Shown here in pieces: positions 1-12,000 of a DNA stretch of 64,000 bases (its first letter is position 1; each line of letters opens with the position of its first letter). The stretch comes from Chinchilla lanigera (lineage: Eukaryota > Chordata > Mammalia > Rodentia > Chinchillidae). Location of the stretch: the NCBI RefSeq assembly GCF_000276665.1, contig NW_004955425.1, forward strand, positions 22,257,125 to 22,321,124, given 5' to 3'. The notes beneath the pieces were generated by a model that worked only from the letters and a program-made list of their open reading frames with translations, was not told where the DNA came from and did not search any database. Position numbers and translations under genes: made by a program.

Positions 1-65
1 ACTTCCTGTCCCAGCAGCACACGCAGAGTAGATGCTCAATAAATACTTGTCCGAGTGAGTAATAA
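1..65 (+). repeat. MIR/L2-type 3' end fragment
   Basis: Starts with the typical ending of old MIR or L2 copies (GTAGATGCTCAATAAATACTTG). The left part is cut by the window edge. Confidence 0.5.
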
Positions 66-1654
66 ATTCCTGAATTCCATGGGGGAGAATTCTCATCTTT
101 ATAGAGCTTGCATCATTTGAACTTCTGGAAGGAGCTGGGTAAAACAGGAAAGCAGCTGTGAGCAGAGAAGCAGCTGCGCATCCAAGCCCGGCAGCCAGGA
201 GACAGCACTGTGTCTGTGGGAACTTGAGGGCACCGACCTCACTCACGGAGGTGTGCAAGAGCACAGCCCCTGGGTGGTGCACCCCAGGGGTTCCCTGCAT
301 TCCCTTGGCACTCAAAGCAGCCCACACTTGCTTTGCCAGGCCTTGGCTTCTGTGTCTTTAACAGCCCAGTAATTATCTCCTGATCAAGGGAGGCAAGGAG
401 GTGTGTAGAAATCACTTTGGGTAGCAGGTATTTCTCTTGGAAAAGCCCCAGTACGCTGCCGGCTTTGTCTCAAGTGTTCAGAGGATACCCTAAAACTATG
501 TACGGGCTGATTTAACCATATCAATCCCAGAGGAATCCATCCCCAGGACAGGGAGCAGCATCAGATCATGAATGGCCATGGAGACTGGAGCTCCATTGCA
601 TGAGTGAAAAACTTTTGTGAGAGCAGATGAGTCCCTGGGGGATGGAGGATCGGGCTTTGGCCTAGGCCCCTCAGTACCTGCTGTGGTTTCTCTAGGGAAG
701 CCTGGTTAGCACTTCCACTCTCAGGAGAGCAAGCACAACCAAGAAGGACCTGAGTGTCCTGTCCTCGAGCTTGCAAACAGTCCCCTTTCTCCTTACTCCA
801 TTTGGGAGAAAAGATCCTGGAGTTCAGCCCTTAGAAGACACCATTCATTAAGTCCATCGTAAGAGCTCCTCAGGGGAACCCTTGGCTCTACCAGGACTGT
901 GGACCCACCCTGGCTACTGATGACCGATGCTATTCCCTCTCACTTTCCATGCAAGTTGGGCAAGGCAGACCTTTTCAGTCTGGCTGACTGCAGAGCCGGG
1001 TGCCCCCTTGAACCCTGTGTAGCTGAGTTCCAGAATCCAGCTACTCCTAGTTCTCAGGTGTGCAAAGGGGAGCTCTGGCCAGCTGCCTTCAGGGGCTTGA
1101 ATATCGCTCATCCTGTAATAACTGTCTTCCTGAATACCCGTTTCTCTTCTTTCAATCTTATTCTTTACTGCTTGGGGCTGTGAAATTGAAATTGAGAGGT
1201 AGACACAAAACCCAAGTGTGTGTTTCCCAAGGCTGTGTCTCTGCCCTGCTGTGTCTAGATCCTCTTGGCCCCAGCCCCAGCTTCAGAGGCCTCACACATT
1301 CCTTCATTCAGTCATATTTTCTGAGCACTGCATAGGGCTGGGTGCTGATGTATAGGACATCGCTGAACACAGCGGTCGCTATCCCTACCTGATTGGGGTC
1401 TTAACGTATTTAGAGGAGGCTCATGTTAAATAAACATATATGATTACAATTGTATGTGCTACAAATGATTAACAGGCTTTATTCTACCCAGGCCCAGGCC
1501 GTTTCAGCACTTGCTGCCCCAGGTCTTCTGTGGGTTTCTTCTGCTCTGATACAGACTGCTGATTTATCCCTTCGGGCCACAGTTATTCCTGGCGTAGAGG
1601 GCCAACATTTTTGCAGTTTTAAGTCACCTGAGAAACCTAATCTTAGTGACATAG

Positions 1655-1970
1655 AGATGAATCTTTCTAAAATGTGCCCTGTTAAAAAATGTTACTGGCT
1701 TCCAGTTATCTGCTTAAAAACTTCTGTAGTGAGAGAGAACTGACTCAACCCATCCTCCTCTGGCCAGCTGCGCCATCCTCCATGGCCCAGACAGACTCTG
1801 GGGACCTCCTACTCACCCGGCCCCTGCTCCCTGCCCATCCTCCTCAGTGGGCTCTCCTGACCCTCAGAGTGAACCCTCACGTGACAGCTCACCTTTTCTG
1901 GGAAGGCTTTTCTTTCCTCACCAATCAGAAATAAGCTTTCGTTCTCTGGGTTTCTGTATACTTGGTCCTC
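1655..1970 (+). repeat. L2-like LINE 3' fragment
   Basis: The run TCTAAAATGTGCCCTGTTA, then TTACTGGCTTCCAGTTATCTGC and the later GGGAAGGCTTTTCTTTCC pattern follow the order of L2 3' ends. It is highly diverged, so only the family level is suggested. Confidence 0.4.
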
Positions 1971-1980
1971 CAAGTCTGCC

Positions 1981-2341
1981 TTAGTTATTCTCCTCATTGC
2001 TGGGACAAAATACCTGACACCCAGAGTTAAGGAAGGAAAGGTTTATTTAGCTCACAGTTTGTGGAGGTTTCAGTCCATACACAGCTGGCTCAAAGGCAGA
2101 GTGGCACATGACAGAGGGCAACAGTTCATGGCTGTAAAATATAGCAAAAGCAGTGAGAACAAAAGGGAGGAGCAGCAGAAAGCAAGCCTCTTCCCCCTTA
2201 TATTGTATGCAAGCTACACACCCTAGCGTGAGTGTAGCACTCACATCCATAATCCCAGCAGTGGACCATGGATCAATCACAAACTCTAGAAGCCCACCCC
2301 ATGAGACTTTGAGGGGACATCTAGACACAAACCCTAACAAA
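1981..2341 (-). mobile_element. ERVL-MaLR-type solo LTR (antisense)
   Basis: Begins TTAGTTATTCTCCTCATTGC, followed by GACAAAATACCTGACACCC and AAGGAAAGGTTTATTTAGCTC, and ends near ACACAAACCCTAACAA. This is the reverse complement of a MaLR-type LTR. Two close relatives in the same orientation lie at about 45118 and 49980. No internal retroviral sequence adjoins it. Confidence 0.7.
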
Positions 2342-2699
2342 GTCCTTTTTGCACTGGCGTGCCAATACCAGGTACTCACTGATGTTGACATTATTTAAAT
2401 TACACGTCACTGCACCCTTGGCATTTGTCATGTAAAGTATTACCTCTTGTTGACACTTCTCTTTCCAATTCATTCTAAGTTCTTTGAGTGGAAGAAGGTA
2501 CTCACACACCTCTCTGGTATCTAAAAGAGTACATAGTACATCCTCAAAAAGGAAGAGTGGAAAGAAGGAGGGAAAGAAAGGAAAATTAATGAATGCTTTT
2601 CTGTAAGCATTGCCCAGTTCCTTGAACAAAGATATTCAGAAAAATTTTGTTGACTTGTTGCTATTGTTGTTTTCATGTGATCTTTTCTAAAACACACAG

Positions 2700-2882
2700 C
2701 CTTGCTAGGTGTGGTGGTACACACCTGTAATTCTGGTTACCTGGGAGGCTGAGGCAGGAGGATCATGAATTTGAGGTCAACCTGGGCAACTTATCAAGAT
2801 CTTGTCTGAAAATAAAATGAAAAGGGCTGGGGAGGTAGCTCAGCACTCCCTAGATTGAATACCCAGTACTACAAAAGGAAAT
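2700..2882 (+). mobile_element. B1 plus tRNA-ID composite SINE
   Basis: A 7SL/B1-like left part (GGTGTGGTGGTACACACCTG, then GGGAGGCTGAGGCAGGAGGA) is joined through an A-rich linker to a tRNA-derived ID part (GGGCTGGGGAGGTAGCTCAG) ending in CAGTACTACAAAAGG. This two-part arrangement is known in several non-murid rodents as B1-dID. Confidence 0.75.
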
Positions 2883-3149
2883 ATAAAATGCACAACCTTG
2901 GTCAGTTAAGGGGAAAAGTCTCTGCTGTGAGTTCAGCCTGAGAGGGAAGCCTTTGGGTGAGACCACGAGTGACCTCTGGCCCGTTAGAGCAGCTTCCTAC
3001 TCTGCATCTTCTGTCCATTCAGGAAGCCGCCCTGGGAGTTGCATGGAGCGGTGAGATACAAATATTCCCACTTTCCTGTTCATACCTCTCCTCCCCAAGA
3101 GAGGCCATCAGGTATAGGAGTGTTGCTCCAGGGTCTGTCTTTTAATTTT

Positions 3150-3300
3150 CCACAGCATCATGATGTTTTAGCATATAATATTTGTACATATTTATGGGGT
3201 AACTATTATAATTCAGTGCATGTATATGGCATGTAATGATCAAATCAGGGCAGTTGGGATTTCTGTCCCCTCAAATGTTATCATCTCTCTGTCACGAGTG
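3150..3300 (+). repeat. L1 3' UTR-like fragment
   Basis: TTGTACATATTTATGGGGTA, followed by ATGTAATGATCAAATCAGGGC and a CCCCTCAAATGTTATCATC run, resembles the 3' UTR of old L1M elements. It is diverged and short. Confidence 0.45.
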
Positions 3301-6249
3301 CTCAAACTCTGATCCAGTCCTTTCAGACTGTGGAATCAGTTGCTGAGGAACTGTTTTCTCCTTTAACGGTGTTTTGGTACTTGCTATTCTCCTTCCCAGG
3401 ATTCTCATGTGACAGGCTGTCCTAGGGCCAGGAGAAGTTATAGGACCACCGGCCATATTTTCAGAATTTACACTCCCCATGTGGGTTCTGCTTATCTGCA
3501 TCTCTGTGGAGTACCTTCCTCTAGCAAAATGCAGCAGGCCTTCCATTTTACTTCTAAATCTGCCTGATTCTAAGCATCCTCCCTTGAGTCAGAGAGAAAA
3601 TTCAGTTGTCTCTTTTTGCTCCCCATTGTAATTGGTTTTCCTTACATAGGCTCAGGTGTGGGCTGTGCAGAACACGTCTCCCTGAAAGTGTGTAGCTAGC
3701 ACCAGAGGGGTATGTTACGTCCTCCCATTGACTTTGGCAAGATGACTGCTAGACAGCGCGGGTCCCCCAGAAGGGGCGGCCAGGACAGACTCAGACTCGG
3801 CCTGGGCAGGAGTTGGTTCTGTGAGGTGCTCGGTGCTCAGGAAGCGCTTTGGATGATGGCATGAACTCGGGTTGCGGGGAAAGGACCCAGACTTCAGGAA
3901 TCTCAGGACCCCACAGTCAAGCTACACAATTCAAATCAGCAGCCGCAAATTCGGGACATTTAAGGTGGATCCTGTGTGGAACAGAACCTTTTCAAAGCTG
4001 CTCAAGAAGAGCCAGTGGTGCTACTGTAATATTTCGTTCTCTCTAAATCAGTGTGGGGGAAAGACCAGTTTCCAGCTTTCTTTGGAAGGAGTGGTTGTAT
4101 TCTGAATCTCTATTTATGTGAGACCCTGATAGCTTCTCAAGACAGAAAACATCCTTATTTCAGCTGGGCTGCCGCCAAGACCAGGGTAAGCTAGAAAGAG
4201 CTGTTCTGCACATTCGCTTTTCCACCTTTGGCAGACAGTGCCCAGCGGCCCTCACTGATTACAGGATGTGTGTCACATGCGGGACTTGGGGCTGTGGACA
4301 GTGACACTGCAGAGGGCTGTGCTTGGATGGATACCAGCCAGCTTCAGTTTTCTGCACTGCAGTTGTCACTGCTGGCTGGTACTCCAGCACGGGCCGGAAG
4401 GCAGTCACCAGGCTGTCCAGAAAGGTCAGGCTCATCTGACAGCCACTGAGGGCTAAACTATGGGCAAGGCTCTCTTTCAAATGAATTACTGTACTAAATT
4501 AACATTATTTCATCATTTTCCAAAAACGCGTGCAGAACCTATACATGTCTTTCCTGCACGCAGGAGCACGAACTGTATATCAGGAAGCGCTTGGCCTTCA
4601 GCAAGGAGTTTTGGACCAGGAGGCTTGTGGCTGGGGGCGGGGAGCCTTTCTTCTTTTATCCCGAGCCAGAGAACAGACGGCTCAGCCGCTTCATGCTCAT
4701 CATCTTAATCATAGGCTCAAGATGGATGTTTTGGTTAGTGTCCCTTTTTTTCATACATACAATGCCTATTTATAGCCATTTGTTGATGGGCTCTACCAAT
4801 TACTTTAAAAACGTGTATTTAGAGAGAGAGACAGACTGAAAATGTGTGTCCGATGAGTAGCCACCGTCCGGGTTAGCTGCGCCTGTTGTGCAAGAGGATC
4901 AGAGCTAAGAGGGGGTTGATGCATGAACACTGAGCCAGGGCCAGCCATCTGTTACCACTTTAATTGAAGGATGATTAGAGAGAATGCATACTTGGCTTTC
5001 TATCCGCGTTGTCTTTGTTGTTGTAAGCTCTTGGACCTCAAGTTCATGGTTATACGGGCATTAAAAAGCCCAGGGTCACTGCTGTCTCCATGTCATCCTG
5101 TTTGCCAAACCCAGTCCTCCTGTTGCCTGGTGTCTCAGATTTTCCCTCTCTCGACCATCTTCTCCGTAGACTCTGACCATTGTGGAGCTCTTCCAGTCTT
5201 CGAGGGACTCCTTCCTTGCTTTGTCTTTTGGTGTCAGGGCTCCCCAGCATCTATACTCTACCTCTCTCTCTTCCCAGCCTGGATTCCTACCACTGTTATC
5301 TATAGCAAGGAGAAGCGGAGATACAGCACCCAGCTTGGGAATCCAAGACATGGCAACGCGTAGGGGACATCAGAGAGTTGTCTTGGAAGTTACCCTATGA
5401 GTGGTCAGATATAGGAGGTTTCTGACTCCTGCCCCTCCGCCATATCCCAGGCACAGGGCTGGAAAAAGGCAGTGTGGCTCTTGGGTCACTGCTAAAGGTG
5501 GAGGAGTGGAGGAGGGGCAGACTAAAGAGGTTGAGCTTGTTTTCATGGCCAAGGTCAGAAACAGGAGCTGGAGGGTAGATTACCTCCCTACAGAAGCAGG
5601 GTTGGGACAGGACTAAAGGGGCAATGTGTGATTGAACCAAGAAGACTAGATGTTGGCCCCTTGGTTCCTGGGTAGGTTAGCCCAGGTTGGAGGCTCTGGA
5701 GCTTTGGTAGACAGAAAAATTTGGGTAAGAGATAAGATAGAAAAGGGAATGTTGAACTGAAACTGGGGGAATGAAAACTCTTTAAGAAATGAACAGAGAA
5801 AGAAGAAAGTACAAAGGAATCTGAAAAAGAATCTCAGATAAAACCAGCAACTCAGCCTGAGGGAGCATTTTTTTCCCATGCCTGACACTGGAGTGAGCAT
5901 TCTGCATATATATTCTCACTTAGAGACTGAGAAGAAGAAAGATTAAGAGAAGAACAGGCTGAGAAGAGCAGCCATCCTTCCTCCTGGGTCATCTGTCATG
6001 CTTTCCTTACCTGTCACCTTCATCCTGTCCTTAGAGTCCAGGTCAGCAAGCACTGGCTTCCTGGATCCTTCCAGGGTGTTCACACCTCCTCTGGAGTCTG
6101 CATGCTTATGCATTCAGGCCACAAATGTTTACTCCACTGTTTGAGACTCTATAATGTTCTAGCAAGATTATTTTCCTGTTATCTGCTGGATTCTAGTTTA
6201 TTCATTCTGGGGACTTGGTATGTAGCACCTGTAGTGATCGACAAAAATA

Positions 6250-6345
6250 GATATTTGTTTAAGAGATAATGTTATTTAATAGTTATCTAATGTTTAATAG
6301 TTATTTAATAATGTTGTTTAATAGAATATGTTATTTATCCAAGAT
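6250..6345. repeat. AT-rich imperfect tandem repeat
   Basis: A TTATTTAATAGTTAT-like unit recurs about four times with small changes. Confidence 0.5.
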
Positions 6346-7407
6346 TTGATTTAAGGCAAAGCATGAGAAGATCTTTCCTTGGCTCGTTTCAGATACACAT
6401 GGCATGATTTCCAGGATGGTCATGGATTGAGGGGGGTTCATCCAGGATTGTTTTCCTTTGTTGGTGTACATTTCTCAGTTGACACTCCTGGCAGTGTCAG
6501 ACATTACCCAACTATTGAAGCTCCCTGTAAAACAGGCACATTCTCTGAATACTTATTATGCACAGTTCAAGAATGATTAACATTTGAACCCTGTCTTGGC
6601 TGAGCAAGCCACATCAAAGCTCTTTTTTTCATGAAGACTCTTAAAATATCAAATATGGACTGAGTGAGTAGGTGTCTGAGAAATTGACTTTGTAAACTGA
6701 AAATCATAAGCTTAAATTCATTTGAAATGCATCACGTGGAGTACATATATAAAAATCATGAGCATTCTGGTTTTCCCCTTGTAGATAATAAATAACACCT
6801 GTCATATTGCTCCTCACCTTTTTCTGATTAGCTTCACGTCTGGCACATTTTTCCGGATACTCCTATTGTGTGTTGTAAGGATCTTACTGAGAACAGACAG
6901 GATTCTAAATAAGCATTGTGGGTGGAACAGGAAGCCTGATCCAATCAAGTGTAAGTCCAGAAAGGAAGGGAGTTTGTTTGGTGGCCAGGCCTCCCCGTCA
7001 TACATGCTGGTCCACACTGGCAGAGCTGCAGGGGCCCTGAGGGGTGGACAGGGTTGGCAAGGATGGGGCCTCCTGGTGCCAGCTTCCCTACTGCTGCCTT
7101 GGCCTGGGCCCCTCGCTCCCTGCACCTGTGCCCACCTGGGTACGCTGAGTGCAGTACCCAAGCCACAGGCTTCCACCTGGAGCCCATGGAGCCTCAGGCA
7201 ACCTCCAGGCCCTGCCAAAGGTGACCTAAGGTGGAGGATGAGCAGCCCTGCTTTTAGCTGTCTTATAGAAAGGATGTGGTGTAGAGTTTGTTTGAAGGGA
7301 AGATTTTGTCATGCAAGAAGTCTGAAAAACATTGCCTTCACTAAATCATGTAATTTCCAATGACTACTATATATTTAATAAATAATAATAACAGTTAACA
7401 TTTACTG

Positions 7408-7488
7408 CTGGGGATATAGCTCAGTGGCATAAGTGCCTGCCTGGTAAGTGCAAGGTCCTGAGTTTGAGTCTTGGTACAAAAAAAAAAT
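7408..7488 (+). mobile_element. ID-like tRNA SINE
   Basis: Reads GCTGGGGATATAGCTCAGTG, then GCCTGCCTGGTAAGTGCAAGG and a short A tail. The A box (TAGCTCAGTGG) is intact; the B box is altered. Confidence 0.85.
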
Positions 7489-8999
7489 TTACTGAGAGGT
7501 TACTATGTACCAGGGTCCCTGCTAAGGGCTTGCAATGTAACACCTCATTTAATTATAAAAAACAAAACAAAGCATGAGGTAATTACTCATTTAATCATGA
7601 GAAAGCAGAGGCTGAGTGAAACACCCATGGCTTTAGGTCTGTTGAGCCGAGGAGCTGCCCCAGGGGTGTGGCTCCAAAGCCAGGGGCCCCAGTCTAAGCA
7701 GACACTGCCATTAACTAGTGCTGATAACCAACTTGGATAACTAAAAACAACACAGCGGTGTTTGTTAGGTGCCCTGACAGTCAGGCCTTGGACGCTGCTC
7801 GAGCGGCAGCTACTCTGAGCTTCAGTCTACCTTGTAACCTCTTGGCCTCAACTCATTTTGAAGAAGTGTGACAAGCCGAGAGGCAGGTGAGTAAAGGTGA
7901 CAGGAAAAATGCCTCGGACCTCCCCAGATGCTGGCTGACCTGGCCCCATGCCTCCCCTTGCCTCTCTTCTCTCTTTTCTGCTTTCTTCCTGCTTCTCTCT
8001 TTCCTCTCTTCCTTTCCTCTGTCTGATTCTTCTGGCTCTGCCCCTGGCACACCTAGGACAGGTCAGTCTGCTCCACCTGGCTCTCTCTCCTCTTCATGGG
8101 TTCGGTGGCCTCAGCAAACTCTTCACATTTTATTTTATTTCAAGTATGTGCAGTTGAGGGCTGTTGGGTTCATTGTATTGTTTCTAAAATTTCATATGAA
8201 TTAGACTGTCCCTCTTGAACCAGGCCCCCTGGTGGTACTGTCACCTCCCTAGGTACACAGTGCCAACACAGTGGTAGTGAAGGATGTTCTCAACGAGGCA
8301 CATCTAAAACTTCGTGTCACCACACAGACCACTATGGGGCGGGCTCCCAGGAGGCAGGTCTCTCCTTCGGGGCTATCGTGGGGCAGATGCTATGCAGAGA
8401 CCAACACAGGCACAACTGGTGTGCTGAGCATGGTCATTTTGGGTCCATAAAGGGGGCAAAAGGCCAGGAGCCCATGCTGAGCTGAGCTGGGCTGAGCTGG
8501 GCCAAGCTGGGCGATTGGGCTCAGAGGAGCCAGAGTTAGGTGTGAAAGTGACCACAGGACTGAGGTGATCCCAGGTTAGAGCAGGAATCCAGACTGTCTG
8601 TCCTGCTTCACTCTGTTTTCGCAAGTTGGGCCAGACCTTTAGTTTAGTGTATTATGTAGAACTTAGCATCTAGAATGTAGTGGTGTTACCACATCTCCCT
8701 CATAATTTTTTAATAATCCCTTTTTCTCTGGGCAGCTGGGAAGACCTCAGGCATTACAGGGTTGGGCAGTCAGTGGCACCTTGACTTTCATGGCTATAAG
8801 TCACAGCCTAGGTTCAACCTGACTGGAACAAGCCCTTTTAGTTAGTAAATCAATCAGTTTTATCTCTACTCCCAGTTCAATGGCAACTGCAGGGGAAATT
8901 TTAACTGGGCTCTTTACCATAAGGTACACAGAGTGCTCGCCGCTGCACCCAGGATCTTATTTCCTCTTCACAGTTGTCATCCTGGAGGTAGGCAGCCTT

Positions 9000-9070
9000 T
9001 TTATCCCCATTTTACATAGAAGGAAGCAGACACAGAGTGGTTGAATGATTTAATAAGATAGTAGAGAGGT
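9000..9070 (+). repeat. MIR core fragment
   Basis: TATCCCCATTTTACATAGAAGG followed by CAGAGTGGTTGAATGATTT is the conserved MIR core. Confidence 0.6.
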
Positions 9071-9131
9071 GGTTCCAGAGGCTTCTAACACGCACACACT
9101 TTCTCAGAGTTCCTTTTCAGAACTAGAGAGG

Positions 9132-9290
9132 AGTCGGGTGTGGTGGTGCATGCCTGTAATCCCAGCACTCTGGAGGCTGAGGCAGGAGGATCATTGTGAG
9201 TTCAAGGCCAGCCTGGGCTACAAAGTGAGCTCAGGGCCAGCCTGAACTACTTAGCGAGACTCTGTCTCAAAAAGACAAGAAAAAGAAAAA
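9132..9290 (+). mobile_element. B1 SINE (with internal duplication)
   Basis: Full-length-like B1: GGGTGTGGTGGTGCATGCCTG to GACTCTGTCTCAAAAAGA. The segment containing GGCCAGCCTGGGCTAC is repeated as GGCCAGCCTGAACTAC about 30 bases later, which is the rodent B1 hallmark. Confidence 0.9.
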
Positions 9291-9517
9291 CCAAACAAAC
9301 AAAAAACTAGAGAGGAATGGCATAGAGGTGCTGCTGCTAAATTTCTAGGAGCCCTGCACCCCAGTGTTCCAGCTAGGAGAGCCACCCGTGAGGAGCTGGG
9401 ACTTTCTCCATCTTCAGAAAGTAGGCAGAGAGGGTCAGTAAAGTACCAGCATGGAGGGCAGGAGATTCTGATATAGGGGAAAGAAACTCCCAAACTGCTA
9501 GGTATCTGGGACGAGTT

Positions 9518-10073
9518 TGTGTTCTGTAAAATCGAGGAAGTAAAGAAAATTTCTGTCTGAGAGAGCAACAGAAGGGGATTCAAGTGGGTTGCCAAGGATT
9601 TTATAGAGCAAAGCCACGATGTGAGGTTGGGTCCAAGGTGGGAAACATGGGAAATCACAAGGTGGGCATGAGATAGGACAAAACTATGGTCGGCCAATAA
9701 GGTTACATAGATAATTGCTCAGGTAAAACTGATAAAATCGGAATCAGATGGGGAAGTGAGTCCTGCAGTGATCAGCATGAATATAGAATGGGATTTTTCT
9801 GTAGGGGGTTGAGTTGGTGACTCTTCCTGGCTTTCTCAAGGTGATAAAGACCTATTTAGAATATCAGTCCCTGAGGTTTATCCTTAGGGAGATATATGGG
9901 TGCATTTGTTTTATCTTTTGTCTTGAGGTCTGGCCCTTGTGGTCTGTCCCACAGCAGAGGTGCCTGTCTCCCCCACAGTTCCAAGGTATCTCATCCTCTG
10001 CACTGGCTCCTTTGAGGGCCTGCCCCTATCTGACTGCCTATAATATTTCTATCTAACTCAGTTGCCTACAACA
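9518..10073. mobile_element. LTR-like repeat, family X copy 1
   Basis: Starts TGTGTTCTGTAAAATCGAGG and ends near GCCTACAACA, the TG...CA borders expected of an LTR. Shared blocks with 47546-48265 include the TGTGTTCT..AAAATCGA start, CAAAACTATG..C..CCAATAAG, TTGAGG.CTGGCC, and GACTGCCTATAATATTTCT. Orientation relative to a provirus is not known, and no internal genes are seen. Confidence 0.55.
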
Positions 10074-10600
10074 GTTCCAGCTAGTGTTAAAGGAAATTAT
10101 TTTTAGAAAAAAGTTTCTGTTTTTAGATCTATAATGATTTTTAAAATAAGAAACAAGACAACACTGCGCAGCCTCACATCTGGGTATGGATGTTCTTACC
10201 GCACAGCAATGAGAACTTGGTCTTGGCCTCAGCCTACAGCTGCTGAGGCCAGCAAAGCCACAAGACAGCTGGAGATGAGACCCAGACATGGGTCAGCGCC
10301 TCCGTCCAGCAGCTGTGCACAGAGCCACCACCTGGCAGGGCAGAGGGACCTTAGCAACCTGTACTTCACTTAACTGTCATTAGATTGTCCAGGAAAAACT
10401 GCCCAACCAATCCAATGTTTAGTGTAAATTAAGCTTTAATGTACATTGTAGGAGAAAGACACTTGATTCACATAACAATCAAACAAGATACACTAAAAAG
10501 CTTTTAAGCACAAAAGTTGAAGGTAGTTGCTGTTCATTAAACCTAAATTTTGCCTGTTTACTAAAAATATATCTGAAAGGATTCTATAGTAAGAAACACA

Positions 10601-10920
10601 TTGTTATCTTTTATATCTAAATGCCCCCCCCAAGGTCTCCTGTGCTTATAGGTGGGGTTTTAGAAGGTGACAATAGTGGGGCTGGGAGCTGACTATGCTG
10701 TCAAAGGTGGAATCTGGCTGGGAGAGGTCACAGGGGTGTGGCCTGGAGGGGCTCCTCTCCTCTCCCATCCTCTCCCGCTTCCTGTCCACTCTGACCCTCT
10801 GGCTGCCGTGTCTCCTTCTGGAGCCTGCCAAACCTGGACTGAAACATGTACCCAAATAAACCTTTCCTCCTTGAAGCTGTGAATGCTGGGCATTGTGTCT
10901 CGGTGAAGCTGATAACTGAG
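10601..10920 (+). mobile_element. MaLR-type solo LTR (sense)
   Basis: Carries the MaLR 3' signature: CAAACCTGGACTGAAACATG, CCCAAATAAACCTTTCCTCC (poly(A) signal region), then a TGGGCATTGTGTCTCGGTGA ending. Related to the 34717 and 43230 copies. Confidence 0.65.
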
Positions 10921-11312
10921 TCTGGAAAAACTGGACGTTTTCCCCCATGGCATCCAAGTGGGTAGATTTTACTGTAAGAAAATATGTACACATCACTAAG
11001 TTAAAAAGATGGCACCAACTGGCAGCAGAAAGCGAATGGGTCAGTTGCAGGAGAATGAATCTTTAGACTGGTGTTTGTAAATTACAAAAGTGATTAAAAA
11101 CACAGAGAGCTCAGCAGAAACGAATGACAGGTGAAAGAACGGGGTAGAAAAGGGACCACATTCTCAGAGTGGCAGAGTATAGCTCCCATCCATAAATAAT
11201 GTTTCCCCAAATCTTTTCCAATCTGGAACATGAATGAGGGGGCAAGTATAGATGCTTTCCAAGCCCAGACCAGAGTAGTGGGTTTACATTTTGTTTTTTA
11301 AGGTTTTTTGGG

Positions 11313-11334
11313 GTGTGTGTGTGTGTGTGTGTGT
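11313..11334. repeat. (GT)n microsatellite
   Basis: Eleven uninterrupted GT units. Confidence 0.95.
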
Positions 11335-11639
11335 GGTTTTACTGATTTTGTTTTTCTAGTATAATAATGACTTTTGCCTACTTTCCTCGTCTTTTCCTAC
11401 TTTTCTCTGTCTTGGGTATAAGAAGAAGTAAAAAAAAAAAAATCTGTATTATACTGATGATAATTAGCATTCAGCGATCATTATTACTCATTTCATAGAG
11501 CTGTTTCAGGAATGAAGTGAGTTAATGTATATAGGACACTTAAAGCAGTGTTTTATGTTTATAAGTAAACAGTAAGTATTTTAAGTATTGGCTCCTAGAG
11601 TGTTATCTTTAATGTTGACAGCACTGAAAATAGTCTTAC

Positions 11640-12000
11640 GACACACCAGATACTATACTAAGCACCAAGCGTTGTTAATACCTTATCTTGCTTTGCATTA
11701 TCAAACTAATTTCACAGGTAGTAAACTGAGGCATGGGGAGTTCCCAGCACTGCCCAAGGTTGCACAACTGGTAGTAATAGTAGTTATCGCACACTTTCTG
11801 TATGCTGGACTCAGCACTGAACATTTCAGTGTGTGGTCACATTTAGGCTGTAGCGTCCTGTGAGGGTGACACCATTGTCCTCATTGTACACACGAGGAAA
11901 GTGAAACCCAGGACCGGCTAACACCAAGACCACACGGCTAGTGAGGGGAGGAGCTGAGATCGAAGGGCCTGCTCTGTGCTGCTGAGCACTGTGGCCTCCC
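11640..12000 (+). repeat. Two MIR fragments
   Basis: Two MIR-core blocks in the same orientation: GTAGTAAACTGAGGCATGGG near 11715, and CATTGTACACACGAGGAAAG near 11882 followed by CACACGGCTAGTGAGGGGAG. Confidence 0.6.

Noticed and set aside
9251..9697. 148-codon minus-strand open frame
   Set aside because: It runs from a B1 SINE into the LTR-like repeat and has no conserved domain.
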